Shown piece by piece: positions 45,903 through 57,739 of a stretch of 64,000 nucleotides of DNA (position 1 is its first letter; every line of letters starts with the position of its first letter). The stretch is from Gibbula magus (Eukaryota > Mollusca > Gastropoda > Trochida > Trochidae). Below the pieces are notes generated by a model. That model did not search any database. It was not told where the DNA came from and saw nothing but the letters and a program-made list of their open reading frames with translations. The stretch lies in the NCBI GenBank assembly GCA_936450465.1, contig OW388296.1:31163638-31227637 (forward strand). Direction: 5' to 3'. A program made the translations under genes and the position numbers.

Positions 45903-48162
45903 CATGCAGTAGTTGTAGTTGTGTATTTCAGTTCATCAGGCCACGGGCCCATTTTACAACACATAATTTTACATTTTAATCATGTTGCGTGACAAGTAAC
46001 TTTATCATTAGTACCAAGTGTACGAGAGTATCTCGATCATCGACTTACGGCGAAATATGGCGGTCGTACTGAGAAGTATATATATTAATATATAATAGAT
46101 ATAGATAGATATTCGAAATCATATATCTATAAATCCTCCCGACATGGCGACTGTACAATGCCATAGACAAGTCACAGTAGGCCCGGGGATGCATGCATAA
46201 TTTGACATCACTGTTGCCGCTGGTGATACTCATGGGGAAGCATATTTTCTATTCAGTGATACAGTACAGTTTGTTGTTTTCTTCATACCGTACTCACCTG
46301 TATATGAAGAGATATTCTTCTTTACTTTTTGTTCTACCGAGTCGATCACTTAATTCATATTTATAGACAGTCGTCAATTCTTTGTATCTGAAAAAAGTGT
46401 TTTACATATGACAACAAATTGGACACTGTCATTGAAAACCTACACATAATATGTCAGTATATGTATGTATTGAAGAGATGTATGCCGTCTGTACAAAAAG
46501 AAAAACACAACTTTTATGAAGCTATAGAAATGATATAAAAAAAATAGTAAGTAAGCAAACTCATAAATTTGAATTGTTTTGAAAGACGTGCCCATTTTTC
46601 TCACGAACTGACGTCCTCTTGCTGGATTTTATGAACGCTTCAATATTACACTAAATATGAACAGTAATCTATTTTGTGCAGAAACATCATGTTTACCTGT
46701 TTACAGTCGAGCGAGATCTAAATGAAAGATTACACATTTCACTTTTTGACTTATGAATAATTATGGCTACAATAATACATAAATGTATCGGGTAAATTGT
46801 AGTAATACGGCTAAAAATAAATACACGTGCTTACTGCTCAATTTTATCTAGCAACACCTTGTTAGCCTCGCCGGTAGAGTCACGGATTTCCTGTAGAAGC
46901 ACAATGTCATAGCGGGATATAATCTGAAATAAAACCGTTACAAGGATATAGAAAATATGTCAAAATTCAGTGTTTGGTATAAATCAAATTGTCATAATCA
47001 AACCAGCTATTGGCACTGCATGCTCACGCGATTTTTCACAAACTTTTACATTGGCATCGTTTCAACTACAAATTTTCGTATCAACACTCATATCATATGA
47101 CATGTCATAATCACTAAATATTATTCCTTTTCTTACATTTAGTAATTCAAGTTTTAACCAAGAAATGCATTTACATGTCACATACAAAATACAAAATAAA
47201 CAATTCAATAATGACTATGATTATGTACGCGTCAGCGTACAGCATAACGACAGGACTACATGTACAGGACCTTCAACAAAGTCCCCATGTTTCTTTCTTT
47301 TAGTGTCTAATGTTTACTTTCGGTTATAATTATCTATGCAATGAATAGTTAAAACCATACTGTCCACTTTAACATGGGGTCTATGGGGGAAAACATAACT
47401 AAGTAAAAATGATAGAGGGTACTCTGTAGGGTCGATTGAATCTAATTTTACGAATAGATATGCGCATCAATAAATCATTCCTTGGTTTCGTTTAGGATTT
47501 ATGTTTACTTTGGAAAGTCAATTAGTCAAAATTGGGACAATATGAATTTAAGCGTTAACATGAGATATTATTGTAAAAATACCCCAATCAACTCCATTTG
47601 TAAGCTAATACCCGTAGGTCCTAAAATTGGTCGAGACACAACATTTAACACAAAAGTAAAAGTGTGTTCAAGGCGGTAGGGAATCAATACAGGGAGAAAG
47701 CCTGAAGAACCAATCAAGAATTCATTGCTGTGAAACCTGAGTCTCATACCAAACCATGAAGGTGCAGCACTGACTTCTAATGTTGCAGTTCACACAGAAG
47801 TGTAGAGGAGTTGGCATTGAAAAAAAGTTACCACAGAATATTATTACTTCGTCACTATAAATATACACTTCATATTTTAATAAACAAAGTATTTACGTAT
47901 TTCACGTAATGTAGAAAATTCTAGAACAAAATATCATAGCAAATAACATTTTTGTAATCGATATTGAAATTGTTCACATATCGTGGTAATCATTGATTTA
48001 AAATCCACATACCTTGGCGATAGTTTCCAATACGTCAGGTTTCGAAGCTTTTGATTTGCCAAATATTTTCAAATTGAAAGCTCCAAGTCTTAAACCCTGA
48101 GTAGTTTGTAAAAGTAAAACAGATAACATCACAAGGAATGTAACCGAAGAAGACACATCCAT
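41467..48162 (-). CDS. DNase I-family nuclease, seven exons, likely membrane-anchored
   Basis: Secreted endonuclease rebuilt from GT/AG junctions with matching phases. Coding exons: 48162-48013, 46923-46835, 46387-46298, 45138-45020, 44204-43937, 43522-43426, 41604-41467 (316 residues). The ATG at 48162 opens a signal peptide (MDVSSSVTFLVMLSVLLLQT). Mature start LRLGAFNLKIFG matches DNase I. Catalytic and metal residues are all present: E62 (LLQEIRD), E138 (REPFVVRF), H160 (AIHVNP), D194 and N196 (GDLNADC), D277 and H278 (SDHFP). The C199-C235 disulfide is kept; the small CxxC disulfide loop of mammalian DNase I is replaced by GDEATQDD. The C-terminus (GEGSS then about 17 hydrophobic residues) looks like a GPI-anchor signal, as in DNASE1L1. 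Role: extracellular or surface DNA degradation in digestion or defence (inference). Confidence 0.9.
41787..43276. mobile_element. pearl-like array rich in TGACCT half-sites (last DNase intron)
   Basis: Ends gcagctccg (41787-41795) and cggagctgc (43268-43276). The right end also forms a hairpin (gcagctccgacttagtcggagctgc) beside a (GGC)n run (43207-43226). Between them are about three tandem units of about 385-415 bases (anchors near 41990, 42374 and 42788), each with 'gtgaccttgacctttga', 'cattgtgta..acaatcat' and 'tcaagttatcgtgtttacaa'. It lies in the intron between 41605 and 43425. Confidence 0.75.
43635..43714. repeat. foldback hairpin in a DNase intron
   Basis: Arms of 30 bases (43635-43664 and 43685-43714) with one mismatch, built on cacagaggttactccctt, with a 20-base loop. 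Degenerate relatives occur near 51818-51840 and 52298-52348. Probably a MITE. Confidence 0.85.
44711..44885. repeat. 83-bp near-perfect foldback in a DNase intron
   Basis: Left arm 44711-44793 and right arm 44803-44885 differ at three positions; the loop is nine bases (cattccacc). The core words 'atacacgacgtttcgg' and 'actcactccttcatca' sit in both arms. It lies in the intron between 44205 and 45019, so it would be transcribed in the nuclease pre-mRNA as a long RNA hairpin. Confidence 0.95.
45315..45905. repeat. about 590-bp (AGT/AGC)n trinucleotide tract in a DNase intron
   Basis: Almost continuous AGT/GTA trinucleotides with AGC, AGA and GTTGTT interruptions. It creates long spurious frames of Leu/Thr, Tyr/Cys or Val/Ala. 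Lies between the exons at 46387-46298 and 45138-45020. The segment 'gtagttgttgt..atgcagtag' appears twice (about 45427 and 45571), so part of the tract has itself been duplicated. Confidence 0.95.
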
Positions 48163-51119
48163 GACTTTGCCTTTTGTTATACAGTATATTAACTTTACAC
48201 GGTACTCAAAAGTCACTTTTCATTCACTATACTGTCATACGTTCACTTCAACATTTCAACTGTGTTTGACAGTCAGGCCTTCACTTTTCCCTCAAATAAA
48301 ATAAACAATGTCATCATGTCGTCACCCGCTCAGGTCAACTTCCATCACTCCTCAAATTCGAGCTTCACTTTGACCTAGTGACAGCGTTGGTCAAAGTGTG
48401 GAAATACTAAAACCGGAATATATACGAGCTGATGTATTTATTATGCACTAATTCATCCACCCTCGCTGACACACCCACTAAGCAAACAATACATTTATGT
48501 TCACGTGCAATCCATTCTTTCACATCCCCGATTAATTAATTCGTTGTAGTTTATATAGACTTGGAATGCAAGTCACGAAGCTATACTAAGTAATTACGTA
48601 AGGGCATAGGCTAACAGCGTGTAAAGCGACATGCAGTAATCACACGTAGAATGCGGAAGTAAAAGCGCAAGCGCAATCGAAACGTCGCAGTCACAACGAA
48701 GAACTAGTTCAAAGGAGTTCTTTTCCTCCCCTTGCTGGAGAGCTATAACTGCCAAAGAATGTCGGTAGAGCGCCTGTCATCGAATGTTTTCAAAACCGTT
48801 TTTAGCAATATATTAAAGTAGTATTTTACTGTTTATAAGTAATATTCATGAACATTTTGATATTTTGTGGGTTGTGATTAATTTATGAAATACCAAAATT
48901 CAAGAGGTGATTGGTTATTTACGCAACAGACCCCCCTCCCCCAATTCCATCGCAGACATAGCCATGGGCCCCGAAAGGCAGAAACCTGAGTTTCCGGGCC
49001 GTTAAGTGGCTATCGCAGACAATACTTTTTAAAAGTGTTTTTCTTCAGAACATCGAAAATCACTTAGTTATCTCAGCAAAAATACAGCGAAGTTAAAACA
49101 GTTTACTTTATATCAACGATTGGCATGCCTGAGAGACACATTTCAGGCACACATGCAGTGCATCCATAAATTATCCACAGTCCTTTCTGAGTCAAGCATA
49201 GTATTCAGGGCCTATTCCAGTAAAACTGAGGCTTATTTATGTACAGCACGGTGCTAAAAGTGGTGCAAGAATCACCGTTTCCCCATAAAGTCCCATGTTA
49301 TTTCAGTGTAGCATAGATAATTTTAATTATCTCAATTTTCAATATATTTCACTGAAAATTGACATGGAAACAGGAAATCCACTCCGCAACACAAACCATT
49401 TTTCTTATTTTGGATACGTTATTTAACCAAACGGTTAAATTATTACTGAGGTACAGTCAGTGGACATAAGTAGCCTATTCGTCACTTGACGTTGTTTCCA
49501 TAGACTTATAGGCCTACACGTTAATTTAGTGTAGCTTAAATAATTTTCTTGTGAAGAGTTCTGAATGGATCATTGTAAAACTTTTCAGGTTGAATTGAAA
49601 TCATCTCAGCTTGAAGTACATAATTTCCGTTAAATTTCCGGACTAATATTTGATAATTGGCATTAGATATAGCTAATTATGTACATAAAGTAAAAACGTT
49701 TCCCATAGACGGCCATGTTAAACTTTATCACTATTATGTATATATGTTAATCAAATTGCTGTCATTCCTTTGATAACCAATGGAAAATTAAGTTTAAATT
49801 ATGAGATTGTAGCCAAGATGATTTTTCACAAGTATAGACAATTTCAATAGTATACGATAGAAAATAAAATCCATGACAATTATTTAGGCTACACTAAAAT
49901 AACATGCAAGTCTATGGAAATAACGTCAAGTGCTGTATGTCCATTTTTATACGCGGCATTTTCAGGTCTTCAAATTAACAATTTTGAGAATGACTCCTAT
50001 ATTCTATGTTAACAACACATTACACATCCTTCAGTAGGTCGCGAATAAGAGTAGAGATTCGTACAATCATTGTCTTAAAGGTACATGCATCCACTGTGTT
50101 GTTTGGGGTTACATATGCTAAACGTTATAAATTGTGTTATATTATCGAGAAGCACTTACCATGCTGACTGTTGCCGAACATTTTAATTTTGATCTTAATC
50201 GACTCAGTATTTGGACGATATAAAGGTAAAAGTATCGAACACTGGACAATTCACCCAATGTGACGCGCTTCACTTAGTCAAACGTAATTTTGGAAACAGA
50301 CTAAAAGAAAATTTTAACTTGATAATGTTTAATAGTTCTTATAAACGAATGTGCATATAAATGGAACGTGTAGTTTGTGTACACGTATAATGATGTTACT
50401 CGATTTTAAATTGAAACTAGTAATTTTTATATATTTGACGATTGGGGATGAAAATGCAAGTTGACTGAAATTATTTGAACTGATATAAGCACATATTGAA
50501 TGTTGACATGTATTTAGGAAAAATACAATTTTATGAAACACAATGGTTGCACCTATAACATAATAATAAGGTATAAGTCGGATTCCGATTCTGACAGAGG
50601 TTTGCTTCTTCGACGTGGTATTGTTTTTGGGGTTGTGTATTTTGTTGGATTTTTATTTTTACTTTTTTGGTTTATTTGTGAGGCATTTTGTGAGTTTTTG
50701 TCAATGTCTTTATCAGAACTCTATGAAACAATTATCTCAACCATGTATTTTTTTTGTAATCCCATTTACTGCAGTCTTCTGCACCACGAATCACTTGGTG
50801 ATAGTTTTGGAACCAACCTGTTCAGGTCTTGAACATGTAATTTCTTCAGCAGAACTCGCGCCTGTCTCCAACAGTGGATAATATAAGCACATTCCTTTAT
50901 ATTTTCTGTTCAAGAGGTTTCGAATTAGACTACTAAATCTTAGTGCAGAATGCCGGTCCATTGGCACAGAATAGGTGACGATATGCACCAAAGCTTTAAT
51001 TAGCTAGTGGAGCCTGGCACGAGTTATGCCATAGAGGGAAGTTAGATTGAATAATTATCACACAATTGTGGCATGCATTTGCCAATGACAGTTAAACAAA
51101 ATAAAGTTATGGGCTCTGT
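48163..51119. other. 5' flank of the DNase gene and AT-rich intergenic DNA
   Basis: No gene recognised. It contains the inverted-repeat element at 49487-49942 and, near 48955-49005, a small GC-richer patch without coding signal. About 51000-51050 resembles one arm of the MULE-like MITE (tggcacgagttatgcc). Open frames near 50533-50881 show hydrophobic stretches but no family resemblance. Confidence 0.4.
49487..49942. repeat. inverted-repeat element
   Basis: The left arm 'acttgacgttgtttccatag' with 'tttagtgtagcttaaataatttt' (49487-49550) is inverted at 49880-49935 ('taggctacactaaaataaca' ... 'ggaaataacgtcaagt'). A third partial copy, 'catgttatttcagtgtagca', is at 49292-49312. Probably a non-autonomous transposon; boundaries approximate. 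Confidence 0.55.
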
Positions 51120-51380
51120 AGCTCATCAGGATTTTAATTGTTTGCAAATCTGAAATAAATTGTTCTCAACTTTTTCTAGAGCTTTTCATACTGGAAAAAG
51201 CAGTCGAAAATAGGTTCTACAATTTAGAATACCCATTAGCCATGGAGTCTGCACAGAAAATTTCAGCTCTCTAGAGTCATTGGTTCTGGAGAAGAAGTCG
51301 AAAATGCGAAAGTTTACGGACGGACGAATGGGCGCCATGCAATGCCATAACCCCATCCGGCCTTTCAGGCCTGATGAGCT
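51120..51380. mobile_element. compact pearl-like element, single unit
   Basis: Perfect 11-bp inverted ends agctcatcagg (51120-51130) and cctgatgagct (51370-51380). It holds one unit 'aaatttcagctct...ggttctggagaagaagtcg', then 'ggacggacg', then a terminal hairpin (aggcctttcaggcct). Sister of 39298-40680. Confidence 0.75.
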
Positions 51381-52762
51381 AAAACTTAAACCCACGTGTT
51401 AATGACATCTCTGTAGTCGACTGCAGATCCTGACTTATTTTCACCTTGAATATAGGAATTACAATGCTTTTCCTCCAAGAGTAAGGTATATAAGCACAAG
51501 TCTGAACAGTACAGAGAAACTTATAGTGATGACTTCTCTGTACTTTTAATGTTCATACGTAATACCATCTTCGCATCATCGGCGCTTGAAAGTTGTCACC
51601 TGTGATGTCGGCACCTTGTTCATCAAACTGGTCTGTAAAGTTACTATATACATGTTTCCGGTGATTGGTCTTTTCCCATTTACTTTACTCAGTAGAAAAG
51701 TAGTGTCTCATTTTTATTGATAAAGAAATCAGCTTTAGAAGGTTATAGAATATATATTTACACCAACAATTTGTATGCTTCATTGTTATAAGTTCGTCAA
51801 GGGCACACACACAGAAGTTACTCCCTTCAGATTTCAGATCCTAACCTATGTCCCTATGGTCGACTCCAGCAAAATTCCCTAGTGGGGGGAAGCAGAACTT
51901 CATACTGTATCCCTGCTTCTCAACCAATGAACAATGAAAACTCATCTTGCAGTGGTCATGTCAACCAAGTGACTTCAAAGATCTATGAATTTTACTCTTA
52001 AGGGTCTTGCTAATTACCATAGCATATGTCTTTCAAATATGTTTGATGTAAATAACCCTAATGAACTACATTTGGTATTTGTCTCTGATTTGGTCTTCTT
52101 TATTAATCAACATGTTAATGATCAATTGTTTTCACAAAAACAAACAGCATATTATGACACGTTTATTTTATCATGATGACAAGTCATTGGCAAATGTCAC
52201 TTCTACAATGGCGTCACTGATTGCACAACTAGATTCAATTGCATCCAATCAGGACACTCCATTTTTGCTGCCGCATTAAGGCCAAGTAAAACAGAGGTTA
52301 TGATCGGAAAACTGACGGGAGTATTGTCTGTGGGTAGAGAATGAAGGGCACCATGCTTTTTAACAAAATGAAAAAGAAGTCAAATGTATAATCATAAATA
52401 ATGTTTTATTATCTAAACCAAAAATATATTTTCTAAACAACGAAATGGCATGCATAAAACATGTCAATGTCAAATAATCAAAATCGCACCGATCTCGTTA
52501 AAACTAGATGTCATTCGTCCCGCAATAAATAAACTACCTTGCAATGTTCTACACCCAATACTTCTGTAAAATAGCTGTTAAAATAAGTCATTATATCTAA
52601 AGGAAACTCTTCCTTGTCGTGCTTGCTCGAAAATCAACCTATCATAACAGAGCTGGTATAGCTCTTCATGGCAATTGTGAGTCGATGGGATCTTTACATG
52701 ACTCTCGTTAAGGCTCACATCTTGTCATATGTTTGCACGATAAAGGCAAACTGTACATGACC
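51381..52762. other. intergenic
   Basis: No gene recognised. Two degenerate pieces of the 43635 foldback family (51818-51840, 52298-52348) flank a plus-strand open stretch (51985-52279) without known domain. Confidence 0.35.
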
Positions 52763-52985
52763 CAACTTCCCAATGCAAGGCATAACTCTTTCCAGTCTCC
52801 ATTACTGGCTGATTTAGGACTTGCAGTATTTCCTTAAGAAATCTGTGCTTAGAAATCCAGGCCCACTATGCCTTTCTGGTGCAGCAATTCACTATCTAGG
52901 CACAACAAAGCGAGGGAAATACCGCAAGGCTTAAATCAGCCAGTAATGCAGACTGACAAGAGTTATGCCTTGCGTTTGGAAGTTG
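52763..52985. mobile_element. MULE-like MITE, copy 2
   Basis: Same element as 34821-35034 with about 54-bp inverted ends; a few extra interior bases (ggacttgcagta). The 9-base flanks (tacatgacc / tacactatc) match at only six positions, so the target duplication has decayed. Confidence 0.85.
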
Positions 52986-54137
52986 TACACTATCTCAACA
53001 AAAGATGCAATTACAGACATATGGGATGTACACAATGCAGCAAATTTGATCTACATTGAAAACTTACTAACAATGATACATTGCTAAAACAAAGAAAACT
53101 ATGACTTAGATTATGTTGTAGATTTGCATTACTTCATCCTCAATCTTAATGACAAACTTCCAGAGGTGAAGTGGCATATTGCTAGAAACTTATGACCTCA
53201 ACAATTTTGAAAAAGTATTTTTTTGCAACTTTTGCAAGGCAATCAATATTTTGAAATAAAGCAGCATTTTTTCTGTGAGCTGTGTTTATTTTGAGTAGAA
53301 ATCATGGCAAAAGTTGATTTTCAGATGTTTGTTCTCGAGAGTTTAATATAATGTTAATTCAGCAGATGTTTTATGTCAAAAGACAATTCTTATCAAGCTA
53401 AATCAACATGGATAAATTACAACAATTTAAATAATAACTGAAGCTCGTAATTAGTCTGCTTACAACATTTGGCACAATTTGATTTCAATACATTATTATT
53501 ATTATTAACTTGGAGAAAGATAAAGTGGAAGTCATCATATTTACATTGGGTTTTTTTATCATTTTGAAAATAAATTTAAGCTTCTTTGATACAAAAAGGA
53601 CATAATTACACAAAACACAGAAATAGAGGTTTAAAATAATTCTAGATTTGGTTCTTCATTGTAATTTGGATACAAACAAAATATGAAAATTTAAATTAAA
53701 TCAAGAAAACAAAATGTTTATAATTTGATTATTTGACACACAAAATCAAATGCAGTGGTATTGCAAAAAAGCTGAACAATTAAATGAATCATCAATCTAC
53801 AAAATTAATTAGTTCAACATGTACAATGAACATTATCCCAAAACAATTTCACAACCAAAAGGAACATTATAACTTTGGTTTTAAAATCTGACAAGCTACC
53901 ATGAGAAACTTAGTGAACATATAGCACATATCCGAGACAAAATACAAAACAATGGACCAGCAAAAATATTAGAAATGCAGAATAAAAGGAAAGAAAAAGG
54001 ATTTCATGGAAAATTGGTTATATAGTCTCCTTTGTACCTTTATTGTTTAAAAATCTGGTTAAACGTTTCTTAAAGCCCTCTTTCAACATGTTAAAATGTT
54101 TACATTTTATATTATAAAATGATAGACTTGTATAACA
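52986..54137. other. AT-rich intergenic
   Basis: Very AT-rich with no open frame of note, no domain and no clear repeat structure. Confidence 0.5.
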
Positions 54138-54566
54138 GGTGTGACAAATACCGTATTTTCTCTAATAGGGGCCGGGGCTCTAATAGCAGCTAGGGAGTAA
54201 AGGTACCGCAAGGTGAATAAAAGCCGGGTCTCCAATAAGGGCCGGGCCTCTAATAGGGGCCGGTTTATATCGCTACTGTTATTACTCCTTGCTACATATA
54301 TCTCAATTTAAATGTTCCCAGGCAGTGAGAGGGTTAAAGTACCACACTATATGCGGTTTACATCAAATGGCGAGGAGTCTGCGTTATTCTCAGAAATTTT
54401 AGTTAGTTATTATAAGTGATCACGTGTATTGGTCAAACCTGAGAATAAAATAAGGACCGGGCCTCAAATAAGAGCCAGGCCTCCAATAAGCGCCGGTGGG
54501 TAAATGCCCTTACATGTTAATAAGGGCCCGGGTCCCTATTAGAGGAAAAACGGTAATTGTCACAGG
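54138..54566. mobile_element. TIR element with TACCGTATTTTC ends and short internal repeats
   Basis: Ends 'gtgacaaataccgtattttc' (54141-54160) and the inverted 'gaggaaaaacggtaattgtcac' (about 54542-54562) give about 32-bp imperfect inverted repeats. Inside, units of about 17-22 bases based on 'aataagggccgggcctc' recur (54170-54260 and 54455-54540). No coding capacity. Confidence 0.7.
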
Positions 54567-55817
54567 TCTCAAGAAAGGCATGTAGAATATATTAAAAATT
54601 CTGGTAGGGGAGATGTGTGCCCACAACCCGTGGACAAAGACAACTTAACCCATGAAAAAAAACACCCAAATATCAAAAACCCATCCTGCTAAAACACATG
54701 ACAGAAGCATTCATAATATCTGCTATAGTAACAAACAATCCTTAAGTTCTGAATATATTCATTTATATCAAAAAGCATAACATGTTTGTAAGTATATGGT
54801 GCAATTTAATAAATATATGGGTAAATGTAAAACAAACAGAAAATGAATTTGAAATATCAATTAGGATCATAATATTTTACATAATATTTCATTTATATTA
54901 TCTTCATCCAGCCGATTAAGTTGATGATAAATACTGCAATCAACATGAAAATAATAATGGATGTAACAAATAAATCACAGAATATTCTGTCATGTAATAT
55001 TGATTATCAAGCATTTACATAAAAATTCGTGTAAAACCCACTTCCCTCAAAAGAACATTAAAACAAAAAAGAACCTCTTTTCAAAAAAATTCTTAACATT
55101 AAAGGACTGTCTTTTTCTCGATATAGTCTCCTCATTTGTTTGAATCAAATTGTTTCAAAGAAGTTCTCCTGATGTATGTGAGGTGATTTGAGGTTCATGC
55201 CCTTGCTGGAATTCAAACCCTGGATCACTTGGTCCAAAGGGGAACACACTAACCACTGCACTATCAAGTCAACGTCTGATGAAGCAACCAAAAGAAGGCC
55301 TATATCAACGAAATTCAAAGAAATAAGTTTGGTCCCAAATATGGAAAATTTAATTATATAAGACATTGTCTTTGTCATCATTTTTAGTTTAGATAACTGA
55401 AATCCAATTATCAATACTTAACCCTGGTACGACTTATGGAGAAAAGTTACACTTATTAGCTTGGGGTCTGGGAGACCCCACTGAATGTCTGGCACAGATG
55501 GCACCAAAGGTTCACAGAAATGTTTACCAATGTTAACTCAACTGTATTTTTTGAAAATATGTAAGAATTTTCAAATGATCCCTACCAAGAAAATTGGCCG
55601 AAAATAATAATTATTTTTTCCTTTGAGGGCGCGTGTCATTGAACCCAAATATTCATCACTTGGTGTGCAAGGGTTGTGCGAGTTTCATTTTCATGTACAT
55701 TTCTTAATCATGAAAACAAATAATCATCAATACTGTTTTTTTGTGGAAATATGGTTCACTTGATCATACACAAAACTAGGTTAAATTAGATAACTTAATT
55801 GATGTTTTACAGGTAAA
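54567..55817. other. intergenic with a SINE
   Basis: AT-rich; the only recognised item is the tRNA-derived repeat at 55150-55275. Confidence 0.4.
55150..55275 (-). repeat. tRNA-derived SINE head
   Basis: Minus strand: box A TAGTGCAGTGGTTAGTGTG (about 55265-55247) and box B-like GGGTTTGAATTCC (about 55218-55206). It does not complete a tRNA fold. Confidence 0.5.
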
Positions 55818-55860
55818 ATGAAACAATCACAATTATTGTTAGTAATTATAAGTAAACTTA

Positions 55861-56024
55861 CCTCTTGATTGAGTTAGCCTTGATCTCGACGTCTGGAGAG
55901 TTCATACAGAGTAAAGAAAGAAAAAAATAAAATATTTTTAGTGGTCTGCGTGTTGTTCTTTCCCTAATTATCTTCCCGGTTGAGTTACCTCCCTTGGAAC
56001 CCAACTGTCAACTTCACTCTATTC
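55861..56024. repeat. DIRS inverted terminal repeat (3' side of the element)
   Basis: Runs from 'cctcttgattgagttagcct' to 'cttcactctattc'. Inverted match of 61907-62070 with three mismatches. The tip outside it (55818-55860) is unique to this end. Confidence 0.95.
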
Positions 56025-56067
56025 GAAGTATGAATTTGGATGATGGGGAGGAGGGTGGGAGTAATTC

Positions 56068-56161
56068 CTCAATCTAGAGGTAAGTTTACTTATAATTACT
56101 AACAATAATTGTGATTGTTTCATAATTATTGCGTAAACTATACCTCTAGATTGAGTTAGCC
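56068..56161. repeat. DIRS internal complementary region
   Basis: 56068-56123 is the inverted copy of the left tip (55818-55873, about one mismatch). It continues without a gap into 56123-56161, the inverted copy of the right tip (62052-62090). It is therefore a template carrying the circle junction, the defining feature of DIRS replication. Confidence 0.93.
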
Positions 56162-56864
56162 AGAATCCCAAGTAAGGAGGTGGGAATCCAACAAAACAGA
56201 GAAAACTCTCATAATAGTAGTCCAAACATGAAGACTTGAGGTAATTACCTCAAACCGGGAAGAATAAAGGGGAGATAATTCCCGAAAAAGATTGTAATTT
56301 GTTCTAAATTACGTAAAACATTCATTAAAATGTTGTCTGATTCCAGAAATGGCAACCAATTTTAGCTAATTTTACGTAATTTTATATCGTATTTTACCGT
56401 TATTTTCGATAAAAGCGTGAGGAAATGTTGAAATTTCATTGAAATTTAGTAATATCTGGGATTTTTCCCCTACTTTTTACCGTTATGTACCTAAATGTCG
56501 TATTTAATGGTATTTCAGACATTATAACGGTAAATTAAACTTAAGCTCCTCTGTACGATCTCTCTTCCATCGTATAATAAAGGGGAGGTTAAGGTGTTCG
56601 AGGGAGGATAAATCAATTATTAACTTGTTAATTTAGTCCCAAACGCGATTCTTACCAAATCACTAATCACCACAACATGAAGCTCAACCGTTATCTAATA
56701 ACGTGTTAATGCTAGTGAGGGAGAAAATGGAGATCTTTTGAGGATGCCCACCTACTATCGAGGTAGAAGTCCACTATCATCGTAGATAGATCGAGACTGG
56801 GTAACCATCTCCGGGTCACTCCCCCCCCCCCCCTTTTTTTCCCTGGGGGGAGGGTAAGTCAGAA

Positions 56865-57735
56865 AGATACTGGGCCGTCACCAGGGGTCCCAAAGAGAGG
56901 CCCCCAATCATCAGGGCGACTTCTCTTAGTAAGGCTCTGGTAAAAGCCGTAGAGGACTTCCACTGGCATGAAGTAACCACTTGGTCAATGGAGTCAGATT
57001 TCCAGACAGCCAGCGATGTGGAGAGTGTACGAATCTCATGAGGAGAAACTTAGGTCCGCTTGAGATTGGTGAAAGTTAGTGTATGCTAGGGTAATTGTTT
57101 TCCTCAGCCATGAAGCAATGGTGTTCTTGAAAATTTCAGAATCAATTCCTTGTTTGCAGGATAAGAATAGTCATCTGCGTCCCTTCCTAAACGATTGGGT
57201 TTGTTCTAAGTACAAGCGTAGGGCTCTTACTGGACATAGACATCGAGAGTTATCTCTATTTCCATTTGGTCGCGGGAAAAGAGTAAACCCGTGGACATAG
57301 AGGTCCTGCTGCAGCTGATTGATTTTTGGCAAGGAACTCAGGTATAGCTCTAAATGTCACTGAACTATAGTGTTCACCAAAGGAGATAGAAGATACATCA
57401 ATAGAATGGATCTCTGAAACTCCAGCTGCAGACGCAAAAGCTATGAGGACTGCAGTTTTTCAAGATCAAAATTTCAAAGTAGCTGCGCTCATGATTCAAC
57501 CCGGGCTTGTTGAAGAGGTTGGAGAACAAGAACTAAGTCCCATTTGGGAAATATGGCTGGAGATTTCATATCTTGAAGTTTAAAGGGACGAATTAGCTTG
57601 GCCAGTGGAAAATCCGCACCGACAGATAGTCCTACTTCAGTACTGAAGCAATAGCAGATCTATAGCCTTCAATAGTACCAGCTTTAGCTTGCAATCTTCA
57701 CGAAGATAGTGGAGAAATCAGCTGTCATGGGGATA
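56865..57735 (-). pseudogene. DIRS tyrosine recombinase, broken
   Basis: Pieces in different frames read as one recombinase: ADFLHYLRED and GTIEGYRSAIASVLK (near 57600-57720), SEIHSIDVSS (about 57375-57410), and the C-terminal catalytic part SPHEIRTLSTSLAVW (HxxR box HEIRTL at 57023-57040) followed by WKSSTAFTRALLREV. In-frame stops interrupt it, for example after ASVLK. It would have integrated the circular DNA copy. Not expected to work in this copy. Confidence 0.8.
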
Positions 57736-57739
57736 GATA

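Noticed and set aside
45266..45964. Long poly-Thr/poly-Leu, Tyr/Cys and Val/Ala open frames on both strands
   Set aside because: They are read-throughs of the AGT/AGC trinucleotide tract inside a DNase intron. Every frame is low complexity and has no domain.
50533..50881. Hydrophobic plus-strand frames that could be a membrane protein
   Set aside because: Two overlapping frames read hydrophobic because the DNA is T-rich; no conserved motif or start context.
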